From: Histidinibacterium lentulum
GTDB taxonomy: Bacteria > Pseudomonadota > Alphaproteobacteria > Rhodobacterales > Rhodobacteraceae
Direction of reading: 5' to 3'
NCBI RefSeq assembly: GCF_003789055.1
Contig: NZ_ML119083.1
Coordinates: 248,001-312,000 of the forward strand
DNA length: 64,000 nucleotides
Made by a program: the position numbers and the translations under genes. The notes beneath the pieces were generated by a model. It saw nothing but the letters and a program-made list of their open reading frames with translations, did not search any database and was not told the origin of the DNA. Below, piece after piece: positions 56,120 through 64,000 of this stretch. Numbering within the stretch: position 1 is the first letter of the stretch; the number at the start of each line of letters is the position of its first letter.

Positions 56120-57966
56120 TCGGCTGCAGTCTCCGCGGTATCGCCGAGGAACCCGCCCGACTGGCGGGACCAAAGCCGGGCATATAGCCCGCCCTGCCTC
56201 AGAAGCACGTCGTGTGGCCCGTCCTCGATGATCCGGCCGCGATCCATGACCACGATCCGGTCCATCTGCGCGATGGTCGACAGGCGGTGCGCGATGGCGA
56301 TGACGGTCTTGCCCTGCATCATCCCGTAGAGTGTTTTCTGGATCGCCGCCTCCACCTCGCTGTCGAGGGCGCTGGTCGCCTCGTCGAGAACAAGGATCGG
56401 GGCGTCCTTGAGCATGACCCGCGCGAGCGCGATGCGCTGACGCTGTCCGCCCGAGAGTTTCACCCCCCGCTCGCCAACCTGCGCGTCATAGCCCGACCGG
56501 CCCGACTGGTCCGCCAACCCCTGGATGAAGTCGTGCGCCTCCGCCTGCCTTGCCGCGGCCAGAACCGCCTCCTCGGCGGCGTCGGGATTGCCGTAAAGGA
56601 TGTTCTCCCGGACCGAGCGGTGCAGCAGGGCGCTGTCCTGCTGCACCATGCCGATGGCCTGCCGCAGGCTGTCCTGTGTGACGTTCCGGATGTCCTGCCC
56701 GTCGATCAGGATGCGCCCCGCCTCGGCGTCGTAGAACCGCAGGAGCAGCTTCACCAGCGTGGACTTGCCCGCGCCGGACGGACCCACCAACCCGACCTTC
56801 TCGCCGGGGGCGACGGTAAGCGAGATGCCGTCGAGGCCGCCCATGTCCTTGCCGTAGTGGTGGCTCAGCCCGTCGATCTCGATCCGGCCCTCGGTGACGC
56901 GGAGCGGCTTTGCATCCTGTGCGTCGGTGAGAGCGACTGGCTGGCTCAGTGTCTGCATCCCCTCGGCCACGACGCCCAGTTGCTGGAAGAGATTGGTAAC
57001 CGCCCACATGATCCAGCCGGTCATCGCCGACAGCCGCAGCACCAGCGCAGCGGCGGCCACGACGATCCCCACGGTGGCCTGACCGGACAGGTAGAGCACC
57101 AGGGCCCAGCCCACGAGGCCGACCGTCAGGAGCCCGTTCAGGAAGGTCAGGCTGCCGTCCATGATCGTGTAGATCCGCATCTCTCGGGCGAAGGTCTGGC
57201 GCACGTTCTCGATGGCTTCCTTGGCGTAGGCGATTTCGCGGTCGTGATGGGCGAACATCTTCACGGCATGAATGTTCGTGTATCCGTCCACGACGCGGCC
57301 GTTCAGCTCGGACCGGGCATTGCTGGAGGCCTTCGAGGCCGGGCCCACGCGGCGGATCGTCCAGACCATCAGCCCGGCATAGAGCCCGAGCCAGAGCAGG
57401 AGCGGGATCAGCAGGCGCGGGTCGGCGCCACCCAGCAGGATCGCCGCGCCCACGGCATAGCTGAGCGCATAGGTCACGGCGTCGAAGACCTGGAAGATCA
57501 CCTCGTTCGAGGCGGAGGGCGTCTGCATGATCCGGTTGGCGATGCGCCCGGCGAAGTCGTTCTCGAACCAGCCCACGGACTGCCGCATGACGTGGCGGTG
57601 CGTCCGCCAGCGGATCAGCGTGCCCCAGGCCGGGCCGATCGCGTTGTTCAGCAGCGCGACGTCGAACGCCTGGATCACCGGCCGCAGGAACAGCAGGAAT
57701 ACCGCCACAGCGATTAGCTCCAGCCCGTGGATGGACCAGATGTCCGCGCGCGGCGTCTCGGACAGGAAATCCGTGAGCCGCCCGAGATACCAGATCAGCC
57801 AGAGCTCGATCCCAGCGACCGCGACCGAGAGAATCGCGGACACCACGAAGAGGCGCCGGAACGGCGGCACAAAGGTCCACAGGAACGGCAGAAGCCGCTG
57901 CGGCGGGGCGTCGGTCTCCTGATACGGCGTATAGGGATCGACGAGGCTCTCGAACTTGCGGAACAT
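56116..57966 (-). CDS. ABC exporter half-transporter A (MsbA-like)
   Basis: A 616-residue protein, paralogous with the next gene. Membrane domain about 40-320, ATPase with GPSGAGKST, LSGGQRQRIALARVM, LVLDEATSALDSE and IAHRLST. The start at 57966 is supported by GAGG 6 bp upstream. Tightly coupled tandem paralogues suggest a heterodimer, unlike the homodimeric MsbA of E. coli. Confidence 0.92.
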   Translation of the reverse strand: MFRKFESLVDPYTPYQETDAPPQRLLPFLWTFVPPFRRLFVVSAILSVAVAGIELWLIWYLGRLTDFLSETPRADIWSIHGLELIAVAVFLLFLRPVIQAFDVALLNNAIGPAWGTLIRWRTHRHVMRQSVGWFENDFAGRIANRIMQTPSASNEVIFQVFDAVTYALSYAVGAAILLGGADPRLLIPLLLWLGLYAGLMVWTIRRVGPASKASSNARSELNGRVVDGYTNIHAVKMFAHHDREIAYAKEAIENVRQTFAREMRIYTIMDGSLTFLNGLLTVGLVGWALVLYLSGQATVGIVVAAAALVLRLSAMTGWIMWAVTNLFQQLGVVAEGMQTLSQPVALTDAQDAKPLRVTEGRIEIDGLSHHYGKDMGGLDGISLTVAPGEKVGLVGPSGAGKSTLVKLLLRFYDAEAGRILIDGQDIRNVTQDSLRQAIGMVQQDSALLHRSVRENILYGNPDAAEEAVLAAARQAEAHDFIQGLADQSGRSGYDAQVGERGVKLSGGQRQRIALARVMLKDAPILVLDEATSALDSEVEAAIQKTLYGMMQGKTVIAIAHRLSTIAQMDRIVVMDRGRIIEDGPHDVLLRQGGLYARLWSRQSGGFLGDTAETAAE

Positions 57967-58005
57967 GGCGCACCTCGTTGCCGGGTGCATATAGCCGCTT
58001 TGGCC

Positions 58006-58581
58006 CTAGAGGAAAACAAGGACAGAGAACGCCGCGAGGGCAACCGCCATGCCACGCATGAAGAGCCGCCAGCGCAGCGGGTCGGCGAGCAGGCGGGCAA
58101 GCAGCGCCCCCGCGGAGGTCCAGAAGAGACAGACGCCAAGGTTCAGCACCGAGAAGGTCAGCGCCAGCGTGACCGCCTTCGCCCCGGGTGCAAGTTCTGC
58201 AACGAAGGCCGTGGCGGCAAGTGCCACAGCCCAGACCTTGGGATTGACCCACTGGAACAGCACCGCCTCAAGGAGCGTGAAGGGCCGAGCGCGCGCATCC
58301 CGGGTGACCGGGTCGGACAGCCAGAGAGCGCGGGCCATCCAGAGGATCCACGCGCAGGCCGCGATCTTGAGCACGAGGGTCAGCCCGGGACGGGCCAGCA
58401 GCAGCGCACCCACGCCGAGTCCGGTGACTCCGGCGGTGATCCCCACGCCCAGCGCCACGCCGAGGATATGTGGCACCGTCGCACGAAAGCCGAAGCGCGC
58501 GCCGGAGGCGGTCAGCAGGATCACGTTGGGACCGGGAGAAAAGAGGCCGAGAAAGACGAACCCGGCGAGGGCCGCGGTCAT
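58006..58581 (-). CDS. LysE-family amino acid exporter
   Basis: A 191-residue membrane protein with about six helices. GLFSPGPNVILLTASGARFG is the LysE/RhtB signature at the N-terminus, and QWVNPKVWAVAL a second motif. It exports amino acids or related compounds. The start at 58581 overlaps the cca stop (ATGA), and the conserved domain begins there. Confidence 0.9.
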   Translation of the reverse strand: MTAALAGFVFLGLFSPGPNVILLTASGARFGFRATVPHILGVALGVGITAGVTGLGVGALLLARPGLTLVLKIAACAWILWMARALWLSDPVTRDARARPFTLLEAVLFQWVNPKVWAVALAATAFVAELAPGAKAVTLALTFSVLNLGVCLFWTSAGALLARLLADPLRWRLFMRGMAVALAAFSVLVFL

Positions 58582-59726
58582 CGCAGCAGCGCCTCCTTGC
58601 CGAGGGTGAAGCCCGATGCGATCCAGCGCGCTTCGGCCTCCTTCAGCGCCCGCCCGAGGGCAGGGCCGGAATGGCGATCCGCGAGGTCGGCGGCCCGGAG
58701 CGGGAAACTCTGGCCCGCGCCATGCCGGGCCGTTCGGGCAGCCTCCTCGTCCCACGGCGTGACCATGAGCGCGGACCGCAACAGCAGCACATCCCGTGCG
58801 GCCTCGGCGCCCAGCCGATAGCCCAGTTCACCCGGCCCGGTGTCCGCGCCCTGTGCCTCGGTCAGAATTGCCAGCCCGCGGGCCTCGGACTTCGACAGGC
58901 GTAGCGCCTCGGCGGGGTCGGGTCCGCCCAGCGCGGCGAGACGGCGGAGCCAGACCGGCGTGGCGCCGGCCTCTCCTTCGAGATGGACCATGACCGCGAG
59001 CCGCCCGGACGAGGACCCGGGCAGCACGCGCATCAGGACACCCGCCGCCTCCATCGCGGCGACCGAGGGGGCGGGATCGGGGGCGGCGAGAAGGCGGCGC
59101 ATCTCGTGGCCGATCCGTTCGCGCGACAGCTCCCTGATGCCCTCGGCCAGTTCAGCGCAGGCGGCGAGGCCCTCCGCGTCGAGCGCGTCGCCGCCGTACC
59201 AGGCGTGAAAGCGGAAGAACCGCAGGATCCGCAGGTAATCCTCGCGGATGCGCGCCCCGGGATCGCCGATGAACCGCAGGCGCCGCGCGCGCAGGTCCGG
59301 CAGTCCGCCGATCGGATCGACGAGAGTGCCGTCCGGCGCGGCATAGAGCGCGTTCATGGTGAAATCGCGCCGACGGGCGTCCTCCTCCGGCGTGTCGGCA
59401 AAGGCGACGACAGCGCGGCGGCCGTCGGTTTCGACATCCTTGCGGAAGGTCGTGACCTCGAAGGGTCGCCCCCCGGCAACGACGGTCACGGTGCCGTGAT
59501 CCACCCCCGTCGGGACCGCCTTCAGCCCTGCGGCGCGGGCCAGCGCGATCACCCGTTCGGGACGGGCATCGGTGGCGATGTCGAGATCGGACACCGACTC
59601 GCCCAGAAGCGTGTTCCGCACGCAGCCGCCCACGAAGAAGGCCTGGTGCCCGGCGTCCGTCAGCATCGCGCAGACCGCCCGCGCGGGCGCATCGGTCAGC
59701 CAATCCGCGTCGATCCGCTCCGTCAT
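58578..59726 (-). CDS. cca: CCA tRNA nucleotidyltransferase
   Basis: A 382-residue class II nucleotidyltransferase adding CCA to tRNA 3' ends. Head domain: FFVGGCVRNTLLGESVSDLD followed by IATDARPE, RRDFTMNALYA, and LRILRFFRFHAWYG. The start at 59726 is at the conserved N-terminus and overlaps the Nudix stop (ATGA). Whether it adds all of CCA or only part cannot be told. No tRNA gene is in the window. Confidence 0.92.
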   Translation of the reverse strand: MTERIDADWLTDAPARAVCAMLTDAGHQAFFVGGCVRNTLLGESVSDLDIATDARPERVIALARAAGLKAVPTGVDHGTVTVVAGGRPFEVTTFRKDVETDGRRAVVAFADTPEEDARRRDFTMNALYAAPDGTLVDPIGGLPDLRARRLRFIGDPGARIREDYLRILRFFRFHAWYGGDALDAEGLAACAELAEGIRELSRERIGHEMRRLLAAPDPAPSVAAMEAAGVLMRVLPGSSSGRLAVMVHLEGEAGATPVWLRRLAALGGPDPAEALRLSKSEARGLAILTEAQGADTGPGELGYRLGAEAARDVLLLRSALMVTPWDEEAARTARHGAGQSFPLRAADLADRHSGPALGRALKEAEARWIASGFTLGKEALLR

Positions 59727-60307
59727 GACATCCGGTCCGCCAGGGCGCGCAGCATCCGCGCTGTAGCGCCCCAGATGTAGTAGGGACCCCAGGGCACGGC
59801 GTAGTAGCGGCGGCGGCGGCCGCGCCAGCGGCGACCCTCGATGCGGAAGGAGGCGGGGTCGGCGACGTGAGAGAGCGGCACGTCGAACACCTCGTCCACC
59901 TCTCCCGCCTCGGGCACGGGGGTGAAGCCGGGCTCGATCAGGGCGACATGGGGCGTCACGAGAAAGGACGTCACCGTCTCGTGGGGTGGCAGGCTGCCCA
60001 GCATGTCGACCCGGTCCCGCGGCAGTCCGATCTCCTCCTCGGCCTCGCGCAGCGCACAGGCGCCGAGGTCGGCATCGCACTCGTCGCGCTTGCCGCCGGG
60101 AAAGGCGATCTGCCCGGGGTGATGCTTCAGCCGGGAGGACCGCTTCGTGAGGATCACCCGTGCATCCGGCGTGACCGCGATCAGCACTGCCGCCGGCCGC
60201 AGGACGCGGTTCGGCGGCAGGTGGATATCCGGGTTCAGGTCATGGTCCGTCGAGGTCTCGCCGGGCCGCGCAAGCGCGCCGAGCAAGCGGGCGCGCAGGT
60301 CCGTCAC
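59723..60307 (-). CDS. CoA diphosphatase-like Nudix hydrolase
   Basis: A 194-residue Nudix protein. The box GGKRDECDADLGACALREA with following E-E-I-G is intact, and the PGQIAFPGGK stretch with LPPHETVTSFLVTP is typical of CoA-specific NudL-type enzymes. It probably cleaves CoA and its derivatives. The GTG start overlaps the hslO stop. Confidence 0.9.
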   Translation of the reverse strand: MTDLRARLLGALARPGETSTDHDLNPDIHLPPNRVLRPAAVLIAVTPDARVILTKRSSRLKHHPGQIAFPGGKRDECDADLGACALREAEEEIGLPRDRVDMLGSLPPHETVTSFLVTPHVALIEPGFTPVPEAGEVDEVFDVPLSHVADPASFRIEGRRWRGRRRRYYAVPWGPYYIWGATARMLRALADRMS

Positions 60308-61290
60308 GGGGTCTTCGAGGCTTCGAACCCGAGGGTCCCCGGGTCGAATTCGTAATGCGCCCCGCAGAATTGGCAGTCGGCGGTGACGATGCCCTCGTCC
60401 GTGGTCATGTAGGCGATGTCCTTGGCCGAGTAGATCGACAGGCTCTCGCGCACCCTCTCGGCCGAGCAGGAACAGCCGAAGGCCACGGGCTGAGGGTCGA
60501 AGACGCGCGGCCCTTCCTCGTGGAACAGGCGCACAAGAAGCTCCGTCGGCTGCACCGTCGGGCCGATCAGTTCGAGATCCTGCGCGGTGTCGAGCAGAAT
60601 GTTGGCGCGGCTCCAGTTCTCCTCGTCGTCACCCTCGAGAATGTCCCCGGGCACCAGAAGTCCGCTTTCCCCGCTGCCACCGCCCGACGCAAAGGGCGAG
60701 GCCTCGGGCATCACCTGGAGCATCACGCCGCCCGCACGCCAGCCTTCCGCACCGCCAGGCATCAGGTTCTGGCCGAAGGACAGCTGAAACCGCGTGGGAA
60801 TCTGCTCCGACTGGGCGAAATAGGTCTCGGCACAGGCCGCGAGGGACCCGCCCGCGATGGGCGTGATCCCCTGATAGGGGGTGGTCCCCTGCCCCTGGTC
60901 GATCAGGATCGCGAAATAGCCTTTGCCGATCAGCGAGAAGGCCTCCGCCCCCTCGGTCAGCCGCTCTTCGTCGAAACTGGCATAGGCGCGGATTCGGGCC
61001 GGCTCGCCCTCGGACCGGGGCGCGTAGTAATCCGTCGCGATCAGCCGCGCCGGACCGTCGCCGCGCACCTGAAGGCTCAGCTTCCAGCGCAGCTTCATCG
61101 TCTGCCCGATCAGCGCGGTCAGCAGGGTCATCTCGGCCACCAGCGCCTCGATCTGCGAAGGATAGGCGTGCTGGGCGAGGACCTTGTCGAGCACCCCATC
61201 GAGGCGCGCGACGCGGCCGCGGATATCCGAACGGTCGAGCTGGAACGGCAGCACCGTGTCGTCCCAGGCGATCTGAGAGCCGAGGGTCAT
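60304..61290 (-). CDS. hslO: Redox-regulated chaperone Hsp33
   Basis: A 328-residue chaperone activated by oxidation. Zinc-binding cysteines FGCSCSAERV (C-x-C) and DCQFCGAHY (C-x2-C) at the C-terminus. Start at 61290 by family homology. It heads the eight-gene run on this strand (hslO, Nudix, cca, lysE, two ABC genes, RNA methyltransferase, YkuD), most of them joined by overlaps. Confidence 0.94.
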   Translation of the reverse strand: MTLGSQIAWDDTVLPFQLDRSDIRGRVARLDGVLDKVLAQHAYPSQIEALVAEMTLLTALIGQTMKLRWKLSLQVRGDGPARLIATDYYAPRSEGEPARIRAYASFDEERLTEGAEAFSLIGKGYFAILIDQGQGTTPYQGITPIAGGSLAACAETYFAQSEQIPTRFQLSFGQNLMPGGAEGWRAGGVMLQVMPEASPFASGGGSGESGLLVPGDILEGDDEENWSRANILLDTAQDLELIGPTVQPTELLVRLFHEEGPRVFDPQPVAFGCSCSAERVRESLSIYSAKDIAYMTTDEGIVTADCQFCGAHYEFDPGTLGFEASKTP

Positions 61291-61359
61291 GACTTTCCCA
61301 ATCTGTCGGGGCTTGGCATACCGGGTCCATATAGGCACGGCAACGAGGCAGCAAACCCA

Positions 61360-61812
61360 ATGATCCGCCGCTACGGCGCTCCGGTCAAAGCCGGTATTCG
61401 CTATCGTTCCCGGCCCGGCGTCCATGCGCTGCTGCCCCTGGGCGGGCGTCTTCTCGTGACGTTTCAGGCCGAACCGGAGCCCGAGTGGCAATGTCCCGGC
61501 GGTGGCGTCGACCCGGGCGAGAGCCCGGTGCGGGCGCTGCATCGCGAGGTCTACGAGGAAACCGGCTGGCTGATCGCGAAGCCGCGAAGGATCGGGGCCT
61601 TCCGCCGTTTCGCCTACATGCCGGAGTACGATCGCTGGGCGGAGAAGATCGCTCATCTCTACGTGGCACGCCCGGTCCGGCGACTTGGACCGCCGACGGA
61701 GCCCGGGCATACGGCGGCCTGGCTCGACCCCGACGAGGCGCTCGCAAGACTGGCCAACGCCGGGGAGCGCGCCGCGCTGGACCGGCTGATGCGGGCGGGC
61801 CTGCAGGCCTAG
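61360..61812 (+). CDS. Nudix hydrolase
   Basis: A 150-residue protein. Nudix box GGGVDPGESPVRALHREVYE with following E-T-G-W is intact. The second half (FRRFAYMPEYDRWAEKIAHL) is common in Nudix enzymes of Rhodobacterales. Divergent from hslO, 69 bp. The substrate is unknown. Confidence 0.85.
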   Translation: MIRRYGAPVKAGIRYRSRPGVHALLPLGGRLLVTFQAEPEPEWQCPGGGVDPGESPVRALHREVYEETGWLIAKPRRIGAFRRFAYMPEYDRWAEKIAHLYVARPVRRLGPPTEPGHTAAWLDPDEALARLANAGERAALDRLMRAGLQA

Positions 61813-61824
61813 GTTCTGCCGGGA

Positions 61825-62625
61825 TCACTCGGCGAGCGGTCGTCCTTCGACAAGATGCCCGTAGAGCGTGGTCAGAACGGACAGGCCCACCATCAGCGTG
61901 AACCAGTTGATCACCATGTCCACGATCAGCGCGACGAAGGTCTCCCCGAACAGCAGGGCGATCAGGCCAAGGACGTAGTTCAGGAGGATCACGAGGACGG
62001 ATACCGTCCAGATCGTGCCGGACAGGGGTTTCGTCGCGTCCCAGCTTTGCGAGAGGGTCATGCCCTCGCCCACCGCCGCCGAGGGCAGCACCAGCGCCCA
62101 GCGGAGCCAGAAGTAGCCGAAGACGAGTCCGAGCAGAATCGCGCCGACGAGCCCCGCGAGAAACGGGCTGGCCATGGCCACCGGACCGAGCGCGAGACTG
62201 GCCAAGATCACGATGGGAATGAAGACGACGATCAGCACCACGGCGAGCCAGACCGACTTGCCGATGTAGGGCCAGACCGGTTTGCCGGACAGTTCGGGGA
62301 GCGGGCCGGGATATTCCTCGAGCAGGATGAAGCGATGCCAGGCCACCGCAACCCAGGCGAGAATGAAGAGCGAGATCAGCGCCGCGCAGAGGCCGAAGAG
62401 CGCGAGCCCCCCGGCATTCGGCGGCAGCTGCTGCGCCATCGGCTCGCCGGTATCGGTGAAGACCGGCTCCCGCGAGAGGATCAGCGAGAGATCGACCTGC
62501 AACAGGAGCGCCAGGCCGAGCGCCAGCGCGAGGCCGATGGCGATGGGGCCGAGCGACGCCTTCAGCGCATTTTGCCAGTTGTTGAGCACCATCAGTATGG
62601 CGTGTCGCACGATCTGAAGTGCCAT
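61825..62625 (-). CDS. Multi-pass membrane protein of unknown function
   Basis: A 266-residue protein with about six hydrophobic helices (for example [62 protein letters not shown]). The [11 protein letters not shown] stretch resembles DUF-type envelope proteins of Rhodobacterales. I chose the ATG at 62625 over 62652 because the first lacks any SD. The 126-bp gap upstream, shared with argG, contains no strong hairpin. No function assigned. Confidence 0.72.
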   Translation of the reverse strand: MALQIVRHAILMVLNNWQNALKASLGPIAIGLALALGLALLLQVDLSLILSREPVFTDTGEPMAQQLPPNAGGLALFGLCAALISLFILAWVAVAWHRFILLEEYPGPLPELSGKPVWPYIGKSVWLAVVLIVVFIPIVILASLALGPVAMASPFLAGLVGAILLGLVFGYFWLRWALVLPSAAVGEGMTLSQSWDATKPLSGTIWTVSVLVILLNYVLGLIALLFGETFVALIVDMVINWFTLMVGLSVLTTLYGHLVEGRPLAE

Positions 62626-62751
62626 CCCCGGCTTTTCCCTGTGAACCCTCATTGCGCGACCGTGAGGGGCGCTGCGGTCATGGTCAAGCCGCTCGCTTGC
62701 GGGCTCGGGGGAATGGCGCTAGGCCAGCGCGCGACAAGTGACGGAGGCCCC

Positions 62752-63975
62752 ATGTCCGCGCCGAAGAAAGTCGTCCTCGCCTATTCCGGCGGTCTCGACA
62801 CCTCGATCATCCTGAAGTGGCTGCAGGTGGAATACGGCTGCGAAGTCGTGACCTTCACTGCCGATCTCGGCCAGGGCGAGGAACTGGATCCCGCACGCCA
62901 GAAGGCGGAGATGCTGGGGATCAGGCCCGAGAACATCTTCATCGACGACCTGCGCGAGGAGTTCGTCCGCGACTTCGTGTTTCCGATGTTCCGGGCCAAT
63001 GCGCTCTATGAGGGGCTGTATCTGCTTGGCACCTCCATCGCGCGGCCGCTGATCTCCAAGCGGCTGGTGGAGATCGCCGAGGAGGTCGGCGCCGATGCGG
63101 TCAGCCACGGGGCTACCGGCAAGGGCAACGACCAGGTCCGGTTCGAGCTGTCCGCCTATGCGCTGAACCCCGGGATCCGGGTGATCGCGCCGTGGCGGGA
63201 GTGGTCCCTGTCGAGCCGCACGAAGCTGCTGGAATTCGCCGAGGAACACCAGATTCCCATCGCCAAGGACAAACGCGGCGAGGCGCCCTTTTCCGTGGAT
63301 GCGAACCTCCTGCACACCTCGTCCGAGGGCAAGGTGCTGGAAAACCCGGGCGAGGAGGCGCCGGATTACGTCTACCAGCGCACCGACGATCCCGAGACCG
63401 CGCCCGATACGCCTCAGATGGTGGAGATCACCTTCGAGAAGGGCGATGCCGTGGCCATCGACGGCGAGGCGATGTCGCCCGCAGCGCTGCTGACGCGGCT
63501 CAACGAGCTGGGCAAGGTGCACGGCATCGGTCGGCTCGATCTCGTGGAGAACCGCTTTGTCGGCATGAAGTCCCGCGGGGTCTACGAGACCCCGGGCGGC
63601 ACCATCCTGCTGGAGGCCCATCGCGGGATCGAGCAGATCACGCTCGACAGCGGGTCGGGGCACCTCAAGGACAGCCTGATGCCGCGCTACGCGGAGCTGA
63701 TCTACAACGGCTTCTGGTTCTCGCCCGAGAGAGAGATGCTGCAGGCGGCCATCGATAAGAGCCAGGAGCATGTGACTGGCACGGTACGGGTGAAGCTTTA
63801 CAAGGGCCTGGCGCGAACCGTGGCGCGGTGGTCGGAGCATTCGCTCTATTCCGAGGCCCATGTGACCTTCGAGGACGATCTCGGCGCCTACGACCAGTCC
63901 GATGCCCAGGGTTTCATCCAGCTCAACGCGTTGCGGCTGAAGCTTCTCGCGGCGCGCAAGCGGCGGATGGGCTGA
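62752..63975 (+). CDS. argG: Argininosuccinate synthase
   Basis: A 407-residue enzyme joining citrulline and aspartate with [18 protein letters not shown] (P-loop), TADLGQGEE and [15 protein letters not shown] are the family motifs. GGAGG lies 4 bp before the ATG at 62752. Complete; the stop is at 63973-63975, 25 bp before the window end. Divergent from the membrane-protein gene. Confidence 0.97.
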   Translation: MSAPKKVVLAYSGGLDTSIILKWLQVEYGCEVVTFTADLGQGEELDPARQKAEMLGIRPENIFIDDLREEFVRDFVFPMFRANALYEGLYLLGTSIARPLISKRLVEIAEEVGADAVSHGATGKGNDQVRFELSAYALNPGIRVIAPWREWSLSSRTKLLEFAEEHQIPIAKDKRGEAPFSVDANLLHTSSEGKVLENPGEEAPDYVYQRTDDPETAPDTPQMVEITFEKGDAVAIDGEAMSPAALLTRLNELGKVHGIGRLDLVENRFVGMKSRGVYETPGGTILLEAHRGIEQITLDSGSGHLKDSLMPRYAELIYNGFWFSPEREMLQAAIDKSQEHVTGTVRVKLYKGLARTVARWSEHSLYSEAHVTFEDDLGAYDQSDAQGFIQLNALRLKLLAARKRRMG

Positions 63976-64000
63976 GGGTGAGTGCCGGGCGGGGATCCCC

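Overview
The window is a chromosomal segment of a high-GC alphaproteobacterium. Gene content and order point to the Rhodobacterales (Rhodobacter/Roseobacter group): rnd-kdsD-lptC-lptA-lptB-hpf-ptsN without rpoN, secA followed by a proline-rich envelope protein, rimP-nusA-ylxR-infB, long-form HPF, and a dual-sulfotransferase 'NodH-like' protein. The genus cannot be fixed from sequence alone. I support 63 protein genes, one of them cut by the left edge. I see no rRNA, tRNA, CRISPR array, complete insertion sequence or prophage.

Layout. 1-5.9 kb: tail of a LysR regulator, convergent with a catabolic operon (TRAP binding protein, fused TRAP permease, amidohydrolase) whose upstream region holds two LacI-type palindromes; then an FMN reductase. 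6.0-10.8 kb: LPS core and transport genes (kdsD, lptCAB) with hpf and ptsN. 10.8-22.6 kb: a ten-gene co-directional surface-glycan run (cysQ, kdsB, three GT2-like and GT4 transferases, galU, galE, a Branch-type GT14, a two-domain sulfotransferase), then a divergent KpsM-like permease and an SH3-domain protein. 22.6-27.4 kb: alkB, dnaK-dnaJ, radC. 27.5-35.9 kb: secA with two envelope genes downstream, then a parvulin isomerase, argJ and mutT. 36.1-37.6 kb: a 45-codon gene and a phosphotransferase gene bracketed by an inverted repeat that includes the infB terminator. 37.6-43.2 kb: the rimP-nusA-ylxR-infB operon behind a promoter-hairpin-terminator leader. 43.2-50.9 kb: a short peptide-binding-like protein, pip, ubiG, an acetyltransferase, comF-grxC-nitrilase-marR, a methyltransferase-like gene, hemH. 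50.9-64 kb: cell-envelope genes (two YkuD L,D-transpeptidases, a CAP lipoprotein), an rRNA/tRNA methyltransferase, a tandem ABC exporter pair, lysE, cca, two Nudix genes, hslO, a membrane protein and argG.

How it fits together. Most of the window is housekeeping. The coherent accessory block is the glycan run. It starts with the PAP phosphatase CysQ and ends with a sulfotransferase (which makes PAP), and it contains CMP-Kdo synthesis and UDP-sugar genes next to a capsule-type exporter. Together these suggest a sulfated, possibly Kdo-anchored, surface polysaccharide. The strongest non-coding signals are a hairpin that buries the ribosome-binding site of the gene after secA, the inverted repeat around the phosphotransferase gene, and the attenuator-like leader of rimP.
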